Part shown: piece after piece, positions 24,382 to 35,946 of the stretch
Position numbering within the stretch: the stretch's first letter is position 1
Layout of the letters: each line of letters begins with the position of its first letter
Assembly: GCA_027919835.1 (NCBI GenBank)
Contig: JANVFP010000005.1
Location: 248,001 to 312,000 of the forward strand
From: Lentinula raphanica
Lineage: Eukaryota; Basidiomycota; Agaricomycetes; Agaricales; Omphalotaceae
DNA: 64,000 nt
Direction of reading: 5' to 3'
The notes under the pieces: generated by a model
What the model saw: only the letters and a program-made list of their open reading frames with translations
Database searches by the model: none
What the model was told of the DNA's origin: nothing
Translations under genes and position numbers: made by a program

Positions 24382-25258
24382 ATGATGGCGTCTGTGACAA
24401 AGAACTCAAGCTCCAGAAAACACTCTCGAATATCCATGATCTCTGCCACGGAAGCTCTTACTCCATGCACGCCGTATCTCATGCCCTTTCATGTTGCTTA
24501 TACTGGACCAGCGCCAGTGTCGACCTACTTGCGTGTAGAGAATGCGAAATCACACGTTGGATGTCCCGAACCTTTCAAAACCGACTTCCAGATGAATGCC
24601 AGCGATACCTCCAACCACAACTCTGCCTGTAGCTCTTTGGAAACCCCGTCGTTGTTATCTGAACACAAGGAGTCTGACTTGGCTTCTACGTCAGGAACGG
24701 CAGATAAACAGAAGCCGACCGCTTGTGACATCTCATCTTCCTCCTCGAACTCCACTCCGGATGAACAGACTCGCTTTTCATCTGCATTTCGAGGTCGGAC
24801 GATACACGGTTTAAATGTAGACCTTCCCGACGGTTATACCGGAGTCGTTTTCTCTACCGACGATGAAGCAAGTGAACCAGAGAAAGCCAACGAACCGGCT
24901 AAGAGGAAAGGCAAGGCTAAAGTGGTGATGGAGAATCAAAGCCGAATGACGCGAGGTTCTGCTCGTTCGCGAACTGCTCGCAATGAAGCAATGGAAGCAA
25001 TGGACGTTGAAGCCGAAGAAGAGGAAGATGGTGAAGGGACAGCCTCTCAAAGCACCTTAGATCTCATGCCTAGCTCGCAGTTCAAGTCATTTGTGTTGTG
25101 GCATCCGGATATACCTGTAGACCCAGGGAGAGATGAGTACATGTCTGCTCTTGGAGAATGGATGAAAATCGCTAGCGTGGTATGTTTTAGAAACTTGAAC
25201 CATCTGTCCAGATACTCATTATCTCGTCTAGCTCCATCAAACCCCCGTTGTTACATGA
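24382..25258 (+). CDS. Ribonuclease H2 subunit C
   Basis: Non-catalytic subunit of the RNase H2 heterotrimer, which removes ribonucleotides and RNA-DNA hybrids from nuclear DNA. Landmarks: LTPCTPYLMPFHVAYTGPAP near the N-terminus, then after a Ser-rich linker FRGRTIHGLNVDLPDGYTG, and later QFKSFVLWHPDIPVDPGRDEY. These are the conserved blocks of fungal Rnh203/RNASEH2C proteins. An acidic insert (EAEEEEDGEG) lies between the last two. One intron (25180-25231) joins WMKIASV to LHQTPVVT and a TGA at 25256-25258. Length is about 274 residues, longer than the human protein because of the linkers. ATG 24382 is followed immediately by a second ATG, and either could be used. Confidence 0.88.
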
Positions 25259-25546
25259 CACTAATGTTGCTTAGTGTGTTCCGGCTATCGATCTCTGAAT
25301 GTCTATAATTCGGATTACACCAGATTTTACAAATGCCACTACCAAAAAGTCCTGCCAGAGTCTTGTATAGAATCAAAAGTTCTCGTACACTATGAATTAG
25401 ATCTAACAACGCCATGAAGGTGGGATACGGGAATCGTGACTCCGCGTGTTTCAAGAGCACTATGTTCATCCGCAAGAGGAGGTATCCTTCTAGCAGGGAG
25501 GAGTCTCGGAGAGACGAACCAGCTACATAGGACTCCTTCGAGCGAC

Positions 25547-26254
25547 TCAATCAATGACACGGCCGCTCTGGAGAAGTATTGTCGACAATGCCACCGGTGC
25601 CAAAAGCCCTCGCGAAATGGCAATTGGGGAAATTTCGATCCTGATGATCCCCTCTTCCTTGCAGATTTGTGCCAAACACCCTTCCCCTCCTCTGTGATAC
25701 ATCTACAGATCATGACCAAGGTAATTAGATTTATAGACTTTCCTTGGATTGAGCCTCACGTACGCAGATATTCTTGTCGCGAGCCATCCAAGCGTAGCGG
25801 TCTCCCGCAAAGTTCATGATTCTGAAGCTGAAGAAGTCATCAGTCAATATTTTTGTATCGGTGCTGAAGATAAAAAGACAAACCGCCTATCGGGAGAGAG
25901 CTGAAGGAACATCGACGCGTACTGTTTCTGCAAGGCCCCCGCGATTTCCACCATCGCACAACCGTGGCTCCATTCGATAAGAACTTCATTCCTACCTTGG
26001 ACGTTCGTGAGGATAGTATATCCGGGCGTGGTTGTATGGGTTGTGATGAAGTATTGTGGTTGTCCATCTCCCTTCGAAAGAGTAGAGTTCAATATGTTGG
26101 GATTCATGCCCGTGAAAGAGAAATGCTGAAAACCGGCTGTGGTACTATCAGTAGCGGGGAGCACACCAAACATGGACGGGCTGGCTCTGTAGGGGCTCTG
26201 ATTAGCGGCTATGATCCACTCGTTCACGAAAGGGTTGGTAGGGTTGTCAGACAT
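25547..26254 (-). CDS. DUF6593-type protein
   Basis: A small soluble protein of a family common in Agaricomycetes; function unknown. ATG at 26252-26254 gives MSDNPTNPFVNEW. The domain reads FQHFSFTGMNPNILNSTL, PGYTILTNVQGRNEVLIEW, VEIAGALQKQYASMFLQLSPDRR, and after a short intron IMNFAGDRYAWM. A second intron leads to LAQICKEEGIIRIEISPIA and the terminal LSTILLQSGRVID. The order (IEW...VEI...LSPDRR...Y.W...LLQSGRxID) is what I know of the family. Length about 190 residues. No signal peptide or membrane segment. Confidence 0.75.
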
Positions 26255-26881
26255 TTGAGTAGACAGTGGAAAGCAGGATTTGAAGACACTGGTGAGTTGG
26301 ACTTTAGGTCGGAACCGACGCAGCTTTTATAGAGGAACGTTTTGGTGTATACTCAGCGATATAATTCCATGCCAGGGATTGTATCTTCGGATCGAGTTCC
26401 AGCATCGCATAATCGAAGTAAGTGAACGCAGATTTGGTGTTTATTCGGATGATGTTGAGGACGCATAGAATCACGAATCATCGCTGACCACCGGTCGGGT
26501 TTCGCGGAGGTGAGGAGAACGCAGGAAATATGTGTTTGATTAACCTAGTCAAGAACAAGGAAACCCGACTTGTATGACAGATTGGACCAAGGCAAGGCAT
26601 AAATATGTGCGGAATATTTGGTAGGCGCAAAAATATTCGAATGCGGTGTTTAAAATTTAATGATCAAGTGGGCGAGCACATCCTGAAAGTTGCCGAACTC
26701 AAGGTCCGCGCACTAAGATATGCTCTGTATCAACGAGCAACGAAACGTTCCCCATTTCAAGCACGAAGACCGATGTTGGAACAGCCTCCGACTCGGAGAC
26801 TTTCTTAAATTTAAGCAAAGGGTCCCGATAAGTATTTCACAACGCAGATTGAAAATGGATATTCACTGATGAAGATACTTA

Positions 26882-27219
26882 CTATCCTGACTGGAGATTG
26901 AACATGCTGAATCTTTGCAAACTGCAAGCAGACTCATAGCAGTGAACACCGGACAAGTTGGTCGTGATATCAGTAGCAGCCCTGAGATTGTTAGGTCGTA
27001 ATCGATTTTCAAGTATGTGGGGGGCACTCACCGGGCGGCGGTGCGTGGCACAGTTTATCGCTGGCATCCGAGAACATCACGTTTGAGCTGGTCAACACAT
27101 TAGTTTGGCATTAAGTACGTGTACAATAATGGAGTATGTTCGAAGTTGACCTACATAGTAGGAGATCCGGCCTCTATCATGTATCCCTTGACACAGAGCT
27201 TACATATATTATCAGCCAT
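26882..27219 (-). other. Possible small gene or gene remnant
   Basis: An ATG at 27217-27219 gives MADNICKLCVKGYMIEAGSP, followed by GT-AG borders that allow a second exon (SNVMFSDASDKLCHAPPP) and a third of unclear frame. The start faintly resembles the Cys-x-x-Cys-x-Lys-Gly beginning of dienelactone-hydrolase-family proteins, but nothing of the hydrolase domain follows. It may be a decayed 5' fragment or chance. The flanks 26255-26881 and 27220-27299 show no gene. Confidence 0.25.
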
Positions 27220-27299
27220 AGTCGTACGCGGTAGTACTAATATCCAAAATCCTCAAGCCAGCGACACTAGTAGATCATGACGTGTCATCACCTGCTGCG

Positions 27300-29108
27300 T
27301 TAGTCGGCAACCTTTTCATCAGGTTCCATCGCCCCATTCAACTCGGATATGTGCCTTCGTCGCATGAACCACTGGAAGAGAGGTAGAGTTACGCAGGAAA
27401 TTGCGGTCCAAGCAATCAAGACCCCGAAATTGAGTCCAACTGGTGTTGAAAATCAGGCGCTGATCATATCAATAGCATCTGATAACTCACGGTTGTTTTT
27501 GGTCCCAAAAAGGATGGTTCGCACAGCGCAAGAGATGTTGTAGAACGGAAAGGCGTAGCCGTATCGATAGATGCGAGGTAATACTTCAATAGGCATAAAG
27601 CACACGGAGACATTGCCTACATCAAAGATATTTCAATCTCGACGATATGGATGCGAAGGGATGCACGCACTGATAATTAACAAGATCATGAAGAACGGCA
27701 CGCCTTTCATCGTTAACAAGGTGAGCATTGCCTCCAAAGCTAACCCGACAGCGAGCATGCCCGCCCAATTGAGCATCCAGAAGATAACAAATCCAGCTGC
27801 ACCGAATCTGACACCGCATTTGATCAGCAATGATTTCGATCTGAGCGGGGAAGTGATGACGCACTTTCGCGAAAAGTCAACCTGGAACGCTCGACTTAGT
27901 AGCGAATAGAACAAAGACAAGAAGAAATATGTTATGAATGAGGAACAAAGGCGGACGCGGATGATAGATGCTGTTGTGAGATGGGTTTCCAGACCTGACA
28001 TTAAGCGCGCTGAAAGACTTATGTTCTAGAGATCATCTTCTCAGGCGGACTGGTTCAAGATCGAAGGGGAAAACATACCACAATGAAGAAAGATAAGATG
28101 AGCGTGTAAATCAACCCAACATAAGTCATGGCAGTAGCGCTGCAAGGTTTGTCAGATTGAATACTAGTCACTGCTAGAAATCTGAATTTAGACTGACACA
28201 GGGATATCAAAGGGTTTGAGATCGTTTATGGTGAAGCTTATAGGTTGTGTCACGATCTGAGGCGCATTGACGAGGAGATTTGTGATGTTGGAGGAAGAGG
28301 AAGCCAGTTCTGTGGCATAGGTCTGTGCAAACTTCGCAGCAGTGGATATTAGGACAGCCTGAACTGTGGGGGATAGAACAGAGTTACTACAGCTTTTGTC
28401 AACCTTCCACACTTTCATGCTAAGGATTCATAGTCTTACTATCCGTTTTCGCTCCTGGCTTGGTTGCCATACACCGTGATAGCAGCTGAACCATTGTAGG
28501 ATGAATCAGTGGAGGCCACAGCCGATTGTAAATTCGAGGTAGCGTTTGCGTTCACTAGATAACGTTCTATTAGAGAAAATCTCAACAAGAGCGATTGAAT
28601 CATACCAACAACTGCAATCCAAGTCTTTTGCTCTACTACGTCATTTCCCACCTCGCTAGGGCCACCGGGAAAATTCGACGACGGAACTTGACTCCATGTA
28701 ACCTTTCCCGAAGCAGACGACGCCTCCAATGCTTGGACAACTACGTTTCCTACTGTCGATTGGTCGAAATCCTGAGTCGAGGGTTATGAAAGATGAACAA
28801 TGAGAACGAGCGAACCTACTTACGACAATCCAACCATCTAGGGGATGATCGGGAGTTTTCCATAGCGCGCCCCAGTAGATGGAGAAAATGGCGAACATCG
28901 CCACTATGAGACCCACCGAGCCCCCGATGAGGGTCTTAAAATAAATCCCTCGTGCAACCTTGAGGTTACTGTCTGTAAATGAGGCAGAGAATGGTGGGAT
29001 TGTAGGATGTGTACTAGTAGTTTGAGTGTTCATAGTATTGTTTGGCGGAGCTCTACCAGGATTAGTAGTGGGTATGGTCTCGTCGCGTAAAGTGTCGTGG
29101 TCGCTCAT
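27300..29108 (-). CDS. Sng1-like membrane protein (DUF3533)
   Basis: Multi-pass membrane protein of the family of yeast SNG1, linked there to nitrosoguanidine resistance and plasma-membrane lipid asymmetry. ATG at 29106-29108 opens an 80-residue polar tail, then TM1 (GGSVGLIVAMFAIFSIYWGALW) followed by the family's external region. That region contains VVVQALEASSASGKVTW and EQKTWIAVVVNANATSNLQSA, with DDUF3533-like YNGSAAITVYGNQARSE and TPVQAVLISTAAKFAQTYA-like segments. After TAMTYVGLIYTLI come several more membrane helices (GAAGFVIFWMLNWAGMLAVGLALEA). The C-terminus is QWFMRRRHISELNGAMEPD, with TAA at 27300-27302. Length and order fit the family. Introns are many and short. Confidence 0.83.
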
Positions 29109-29531
29109 CAGTTAGGGAAAAGTGCAGTCGAACATTTGAAACAATGTTGCAGGCTTGTCTGTTTTATACCTTTGGTAAAGATCGCGCGAATAGGAGCCCA
29201 TGCGGCGGCACGCATAAATCCCGTTTTTCCTGTTTGTCAGCGATATTTGCAAGATTATCCGCTCGTCCATGGCTCAGCGACATCACGCTCGGGCGACGGA
29301 GAAAAAAATACAGAATTTGAGTGAGTATATAACAGTTCTTACGCAACAGAAATTCTCCCAAGAGGAGGCTCCCTAGACCCCAAGTCCCTTTGATCTGAGG
29401 GACTCCGTTCGGCTGATAATCGATAATCACCCGAGTTTGCTGACACAGGTGCTGGCTGACCCGTCACTCGTGCATCTCTAATCTTTTCTGCAAATCTGCT
29501 TGCGTAGCAGGAGACGGATCTCATATTGCCT
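29109..29531. other. Intergenic stretch between DUF3533 gene and PPOX
   Basis: About 420 bp, holding the promoter side of the DUF3533 gene and the 3' flank of protoporphyrinogen oxidase. No further feature seen. Confidence 0.5.
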
Positions 29532-31119
29532 TCAAGGAATGAAACTTTCACCAGCCCTCTTGCCAGACTCTACACAGTCTCCTAGACTGACACCTCTGAC
29601 GCCAGCCCCGATAACTTCCAATCTACCCGCCCAAATACCAGTCGCGAGCGCGTTCTTCAAATCTTTCATGCGGTCCAGATGACCAGGCGTAGGCGTAGGA
29701 ATACAATCGACGTGGTGTCGTGTTCGAACAAGTATTGGTTCAGGCATCACTTTGAGGTAATCGTCGGGACCAGTAAGATGAACAGAGAGATGTTTCAAGA
29801 CTGTGTCTATATTGGTATGAGAAACAGTAATGGGATGTGGGCCCCCCAACATCACAGTCATCTTGGTGAAATTGGTTGCACTCGAGTCCTGCGCAGAGAG
29901 TGCGCACGAGTCAAAAACAGTACCGAGGATGCCGGGATTATCGAGTGAGTATCCTGAGGGTGGGCGTGGAACGAGATACCCGAATCCGGAAGGGTGTAAG
30001 CTGTGTTGTCTTTGTGAAAAGACGAGGTTCAGAACGACAACCGACGATGAAGGATTGACTGTAAGATAGGGTAGTGACGAATTCGGATACAATAGGTTTT
30101 GGAGCACAGGAAGAGGCAGAGCAGATACGATATGGGTGGGATTTATTGTTTGTCCATCGGCCAATCTGATCTATTGAAAAGCATTAATTCACTGCTTTCT
30201 AGTTGAGCGAAAAAGATTGACCTCCATTTGACCGCCGTCTACAACTCCAAATGAAGATATGGGGCTATCACGTAGCAGTTCAACGTTCGACTGATTCTGC
30301 AGGTGTTCCACTAGGGCGCCCGGAAGCGTTCCCATGCCATCTTTGAAGGAGTAGACTGATACACCCTCCATCATTTCGGGTATATCACCAACATCATAAT
30401 CTCCTTGGGATTTCTTAGGTTTAGAACGAAGGGCCCCTCGTACCACGCTGCCCCAACCTCGATCCTCCATTTCCCATAACGATGGGAATGCAGCCCGGAC
30501 ACTGAGTTGTCGAGAATCAGCAGCATAGATTCCATGCACCAGAGCACTTCCAAATGTACGCGCGAAGATAGGACCAAAACGTCGGCTCATGAAACTATCC
30601 ACAGATTCATCCGTCACCCCAGTGGGTCTATTTCCTCTCTTCACAGGCTCTTGCAGTACATGGGGAAGCAACATCGTCCGCATGGGAGGCGAGAAGACGG
30701 ACGTTAAGGAGTTGGGCAAAGTGATGAGTCCTTGCGTCTCAGGTATCTGTAGGTACCGATTCTTCGCTGCTGAAGAAGTAACTGGCGTTGTGATCACTGA
30801 ATCTTTGAGTCCAAGGAGATTTATCTGACCTTGGATACGCCGTAGTAAATATGCGATAACTTTGAGCTTGGATTAAGCGCACCAGTTCCAAGACTGACTT
30901 CGCGTTAGGTCTGAGCGTACGAGGACCAGATTCCAGTAAAATCTCGGCACTGCGACCATCTTCATCCCGGACTTGAACACGCTCACTAGAGATCCAGCCT
31001 CCAAAGCGCGAGGTTTTCTCAATCAGAGTGATGAAAGACTCAGGGAAACGACGCGAAAGATGGAAAGCAGAGGAAAGTCCAGTAAGACCTCCGCCCAAAA
31101 CGACGATATGTCGGTTCAT
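29532..31119 (-). CDS. HEM14: Protoporphyrinogen oxidase (heme biosynthesis)
   Basis: FAD enzyme of the mitochondrial inner membrane that oxidises protoporphyrinogen IX to protoporphyrin IX, the next-to-last step of heme synthesis. ATG at 31117-31119 gives MNRHIVVLGGGLTGLSSAFHL, an immediate Rossmann FAD-binding motif (GGGxTGL), then IEKTSRFGGWI and ESGPRTLRP. The middle exon has SVDSFMSRRFGPIFA, LVHGIYAADSRQLSVRAAFPSLW and GMGTLPGALVEHL. The C-terminal exon has FGYLVPRPPSG, GVLGTVFDS-like ILGTVFDSCA, TRHHVDCIPTPTPGHLDRM and VIGAGVRGVSLGDCVESG. All match HEM14/PPOX, at about 500 residues. The start lies only 177 bp from the divergent SPC2 start. Confidence 0.93.
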
Positions 31120-31296
31120 TCGTGTAAGAAGGAACAGCGCGTGCGAGTAGGTGCGAGTGGGCCACGTGGCAATTTGCCCTGTGTGTGTGACATTTGACAG
31201 GTGAGTCCGTGACGCGTGACTGCCGAGTTCATTCCCTGCCATTTGCATTGACTTCACCTTCCACTTTCTCAGTCGCTTTCTGTGGTATCTTGCTCA

Positions 31297-32166
31297 ATGG
31301 CACGCACGAAGAAAGTTGAAAATGGACACACGGCTAGATCATTAAGTCCAACAGCACCTTCATCACCTGACAAACCGACCGGCCCTCTCAGCATCATCAT
31401 CGCTCCTGAAGACCGCGAAGTCATAAAAGTCAATAATGTTAATGTCACAGAACTCAAAAATGCTTGTGATGATGCGGTGAAACGTGTAGGTCCTCCTCAC
31501 TGGGGTACCTAGATCATTGACTCACCCAGTCTTCAGTATCTCTCTCGACCTGAGCTATTCAACCAAATTCATCTTCACACTGATGTACGGTTGGGTTTGG
31601 GTTGGGCTAGCGTCTTCGTCGCAGCAGGAACTGCGTTCTACGGCTACAAGGTCGAGTTTGAAAAGTCGAAGCCAGTTGTGTGGATTGGTCTGATAATGTG
31701 CGTTTGAGCTTTTTCCGCGTTTCAAGTGTGATACACGTTGACTTTTCCTTCCATCAGTTATATTTTCCTTACACTTGTGCAATCTCTCTATGCATATCTC
31801 ATCGAAGGCAACATTGTCTACGTAGGCAAGCGCAAAACGTTCTCTCGTCGGGTACGTTTCGCTCTGCTTTATCTTTCACATTTCAAGAGCATTGACCTAA
31901 TATCTTTCACTTAGATCGTGTCCGAGAGGATAACGCTTGAATCAAAAACGATTTCTGCGAAGGAATCGTCGCCCCCTTCCTACAGTCTTTCCATCTCCTA
32001 CGTGCGCTCCGCCAGCAGCGGCAAGTCTTTACTTGCCAAAGGCAAAACTCGGAGAGTGGAAGGATACAATGCCTTCTTTGATGAAGAGGGTACGATGGAC
32101 CAAGCTCGATTTGAGAAGTGGGTTGGTGAACTTGTAGAGGAGGCAATGGAAGGTAAACAGTCATGA
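31297..32166 (+). CDS. SPC2: Signal peptidase complex subunit 2
   Basis: Accessory ER-membrane subunit of the signal peptidase complex, which removes signal peptides at the translocon. ATG at 31297 gives MARTKKVENGHTARSLSPT. The first exon contains IKVNNVNVTELKNACDDAVKR; splicing at GTAGGT...CTTCAG joins it to YLSRPELFNQIHLHTDVRLG. Two membrane helices follow (WASVFVAAGTAFYGY and IFLTLVQSLYAYLIEG, split by an intron), then the cytosolic tail VYVGKRKTFSRR and YSLSISYVRS, ending WVGELVEEAMEGKQS. The double-helix hairpin and the D.R(L)xLG motif identify SPCS2/Spc2. Three short introns. Confidence 0.9.
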
Positions 32167-32978
32167 ACAGGTCGTTCCGGGGATTCATGTTATGGTGCGT
32201 TTCTCGTTCAAATTCGCGTCGTCTTTCTTTGATGATGTAGCTGTTTCTTCAGCTTGACTTATATGATACCATATATCTAAATGTTACCTTCGACAAGTTT
32301 TCTGCGGGTGCATCCTTACCTGTTGTACAGAACCATCAATGTTTTTAATCTACCCATCATGAACTCATCGCGCACGTCTCAAAAATCCAACAGCTGGAGT
32401 CTTCGGAATTTCCTGAACTGGTTTTGAATTATTCACAACTTTGTTGCAATGGATTTGTCTGCAGAATCTTTATCACTTTGGTCATTGAAATACAGTGCCT
32501 GTACAAATTTCCCTTGTTCAGATCCTTTCCCAATCCTGAGAATCGTTTCTCCTATTGCACGCGTCCTTCCGTGCGTTTCACCATATTTTCTTCGTATTAT
32601 TCTGGTTCGTATGTGTGCTTTCGTCAGCTTCAGCCTACAGGCCTGAGGTTTTGTAGTTTGGAGGAGTCAGCATCTACCCGGCCAACTTAGTACAGTATAT
32701 GTACATGACAATGATGTAAATATGTAATGGACCGAACTTCTTGTTCCCGAACAGTCAACTCAGCCACTTTCCTCTCTTGCTCAGTAGTCTTCTGCCCTTC
32801 CTTAGTGCTCAAAATCTGTCCTCCATTGCCTCTCCAACGAAATTTAGTACCTCCCCAACGTGCAAGTTTTGCTCCACCCTTGAAGTTGCCGCTGTCTTGC
32901 TTGTGTCTTGCTATCTCTACAGTTTCAACACTAAGCTCCAGTAGCTTCAGATTCAACGAACAATATCTGACGAAGAAA
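32167..32978. other. Intergenic stretch of about 0.8 kb
   Basis: It lies between SPC2 and the first phosphotransferase copy. Open frames here carry biased, low-complexity reading and no domain. Part of the stretch just before 32979 still aligns by eye with the upstream part of exon 1 of the third copy, so the duplicated unit may extend into it. Confidence 0.45.
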
Positions 32979-34022
32979 ATGCAGAGACGCAACGAACGCA
33001 CAAAATGGGTGTTGTACACGCTCTTATGTGTTGCGGCGGACGTTATAGACACGTTCCTATCCAACTTTGCCGTCTCAAACCGTGTGCCCTAGTATGATAG
33101 CCTATGATAGCCTACAGGTGAGGCTCAGTTACACGCTCTACTTTTTTCTCTGAATAGAAACTATCTTCAGCCCTCGGACGTAGACGGTCTGAGCGACGAA
33201 GAGATCCAGGAGCTTGCAAAAAAGGCTCCGCGACTTCATTCTAAGCATGCCGTGTTCAAGCTCACACCAGGCACTATAGCCAAAGTTGCACAAGATATGG
33301 ACGAAGACATGTCGGATGCCTCAGAAGCCAACGTTCTAAACCTGATATTCGCGAAGACCACTATCCCCGTCCCACGAGTCCGTCGCGTTGTCGAGTTCAA
33401 ATGGGAACGAGACTATCTCATCGTTCTGGATTACATCAAAGGGCCCACTCTCGCCGAGGTCTGGCCTACCTATTCGATATGGCAAAAGATTGGCGTTGCT
33501 TTCACCTTACGTCGCTACATCTGCCAACTAAGAGGATTAAAGGCGTCCCCTTCAACCCCACCAGGTCCTATTGGCAAAGATGGACTCCGAATGTGTGAAT
33601 CGCCGATTTTTGGCCGGGTTCGATCTCGACGAGGACCTTTTGCTTCGTATGCCGAGTTGACAAGTTTTTTCAATAAAGGTGCTCAACTGGCGTATGACTT
33701 TTGGCACAAGTTTCCTAAAGACCACCCACGCCGGAAAACGCGTTTCGACGATTCTGAAGCCTTGGTTCTTACGCATCAGGATATAAATCCTCGAAACATC
33801 ATCGTTGGTGAGGATGGGACGTTGTGGATGATTGACTGGGCCTGGTCGGGGTATTATCCGCCTTGGTTCGAGTATGTTGCGATGAATTGCCAGCTGGAGA
33901 ATGAGGAGGACCGTGGCTCATACTACAAGCACTGGGATTTGTTGATCCCGTTTGTCTGCGGGCCCTGTTTTGAACAAGAGAAGTGGTTATTGTATATAAT
34001 GGGTGGGCTTCAGTTCTGTTGA
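32979..34022 (+). CDS. APH-like phosphotransferase, copy 1 (disrupted first exon)
   Basis: Protein of the aminoglycoside-phosphotransferase/protein-kinase-like fold, a family with many uncharacterised fungal members; substrate unknown. The main exon (from the TTCAG acceptor before CCCTCGG, about 33170) reads PSDVDGLSDEEIQELAK, LTPGTIAKVAQDMDEDMSDASEANVL, TTIPVPRVRRVV, DYLIVLDYIKGPTLAEVW. The catalytic loop is LTHQDINPRNIIV (H-x-D-x4-N) followed by IDWAWSGYYPPWFEY. It is intact to the stop at 34022. The first exon (MQRRNERTKW...) corresponds to exon 1 of copy 3 but has an in-frame TAG at 33090-33092. A tandem 10-bp duplication (33093-33112) precedes the GTGAGG donor. An earlier weak donor (GTGCCC at about 33084) or a later start could rescue it; otherwise it is a pseudogene. 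Confidence 0.65.
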
Positions 34023-34341
34023 TATGCGACGAATGAGTCGTGAATGTCAGTTCTATGTTTCTTGTCGCTTGGATATCAAATTGATCGATAAACCTGACCA
34101 CTTATGCTCCAGTACTTGTTCAATGTGCTGAGTCGATAAACGAAACTCAAATCAAGCCAGGGGGTCAAGGAGAGAGCCGTGAGAGAACGCTCTCTGGTGG
34201 CTTACAATGGCTTACCGGTATACCATTTAGCGCCTCCGCGTCAACTTCCATTTCTCCGCGCCCACCATCTCCCACCATCCTACTAGAATTGGAATTGATC
34301 GAATATCAATGTCTCTTGAGAACACCCTCCAGTGTATCTGA

Positions 34342-35043
34342 ATGTCACATATCGAAACATACTCGACGAAAGCTATGAAGATCAGATGGCTGCTGTATAC
34401 GCTCCTTTGCGTCGTGGCGGATACGTTGGACACATTCCTGTCTAGCGTGATCTCAAGCCGCCCCCCCTGTGCGAGTCTACAGGTGAGGCTTGCCTTGTAC
34501 GCTCGGCGCTTTTCTCTGATAGAGTGAATATCATCCAGCCTTCTGATGTTGACTTGAATCTGAGCGATGAGGGGACCTTAGAGCTTGAATTGAAGGCGCC
34601 GAAACTTTATCCGGACTACAGCCTTCTGCAGCTCACACCTGGCACTGTAGCCAAATACTCAGAAGACAGAGATGAAGATATATCGGACGCCTCAGAAGCC
34701 AACGCATTGAATTTGGTCTTCGCGGAAACGAATATCCCCGTTCCGCGAGTCCGTCGCGTCGTGTTAAGTGTGAATGGTTCTACCTCATCGTTCAGGATTA
34801 CATCAAAGGCTCAACTCTCGCTGACGCCTGGTCTAAGTATTCGGTATCGCAGAAGATTTGCGTCGCTTTCACTCTACGTCGCTATGCCCGCCAACTAAGG
34901 CGATTGAAGGCGTCTCCTAGAACTCCGCCTGGTCCTTTCAGCAAGGATGGGCCCCGCATCTGTGAATCGCCTATTTTTCGGCAGGTCCAATCCCAGCGAG
35001 GGCCTTTTGCTTCCGGACTTCTTCAATAAACGTGCTCATATGG
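34342..35043 (+). pseudogene. APH-like phosphotransferase, copy 2 (frameshifted and truncated)
   Basis: A decayed relative of copies 1 and 3 on the same strand as copy 1, 320 bp after it. Exon 1 (MKIRWLLYTLLCVVADTLDT) and the GTGAGG donor are kept, and exon 2 reads PSDVDLNLSDEGTLELELK then LTPGTVAKYSEDRDEDISDASEANAL. Just after NIPVPRVRRVV the frame shifts; homology goes on in another frame as FYLIVQDYIKGSTLADAW, FTLRRYARQLRRLKASP and GPFSKDGPRICESPIF. It then stops around 35043, before the catalytic HxD loop. It therefore lacks the active site. Flank 34023-34341 holds no gene. Confidence 0.85.
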
Positions 35044-35946
35044 CATATCAGTCCCCCTCTTTTCACCTCTTCCTCTGCCGTTCAGGATAGTACTGGCATA
35101 GATCCGTGCAAACAACTCGAATTGAATCCCAACCCACATGAGCGCGATACTGTTAGTGTGAGTGTTACCGCTCTTCCATATCCATTCTTTCTTTTGATGA
35201 GTCCATCTAATCCTTCAATCCATTACCTGTTTCGCTTTCGGTACCTTGGTGCAGAGTCTACTTCCGGTACGATCGATCAATAGGAAAGTGGGAAGGATTC
35301 GAAAGAATCTTGACATACTAAACGAGTATTATCATGACTATGACTACGAGGAAAAACCAGAACCTAAAATGTTGCGAGCTACCATCTACTATAAATGTCT
35401 TGCTCAGATCAAGACACAGATCGAGAATGTAGTCGAGGAACATCGCAGGGCAGGCACAAAATGGACGGATGAAGAGGTTTTCAGAGAGATTTACAAGACA
35501 CATGAAGATTGGGTGGATGTATAATAATACAAATATTACAACTCTCATCACGGTTTCCATCAGTTGGAGTGATGCTTTGGTACTTACCAGAGGTGTATAG
35601 TTCAATGAGATATGATCACTGTATAGAAAGCCATAGAGTAGTCGTATCTCGAAATCGACTGCCAACGCACCCAACGACCGTGGAATCCAGAAACATTAAT
35701 GATCGATAATCAAACGTCGAAACAATGAAGTCTAATGAAGTGCATGCGCAATGTGTATGCTGTACGTGTTGGGCAGTGATTCCGACATGCTTGCGAGCTG
35801 TGTCGTCGTTGACGAATTCTGGGACGAGCGGTGCATCTGAAATTGACTTCAGAGGTAAATAAGTGATACATCTTCTACAAGGTAATACAGTTCGAATCGG
35901 TGAATGAGGAAAACGAAAGTGACCATCACAAGGGAGATTCAAAATG
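35044..35946. other. Stretch after the decayed phosphotransferase, with one orphan open frame
   Basis: No complete gene. A plus-strand open frame at 35246-35524 has no ATG at its 5' end. Its later part reads protein-like, with charged helical sequence (RIRKNLDILNEYY, KTQIENVVEEHRRAGTKW) ending EIYKTHEDWVDV. It could be the last exon of a lost or unrecognised gene. The right third is the 3' flank of UBC2. Confidence 0.35.

Noticed and set aside
29500..30160. Plus-strand frames of 60-90 codons opposite PPOX
   Set aside because: Shadows of the conserved PPOX coding sequence on the minus strand.
32727..33092. Longer first exon for APH copy 1 starting at the ATG 32727
   Set aside because: The extra residues look non-coding, and similarity to copy 3 begins only shortly before 32979.
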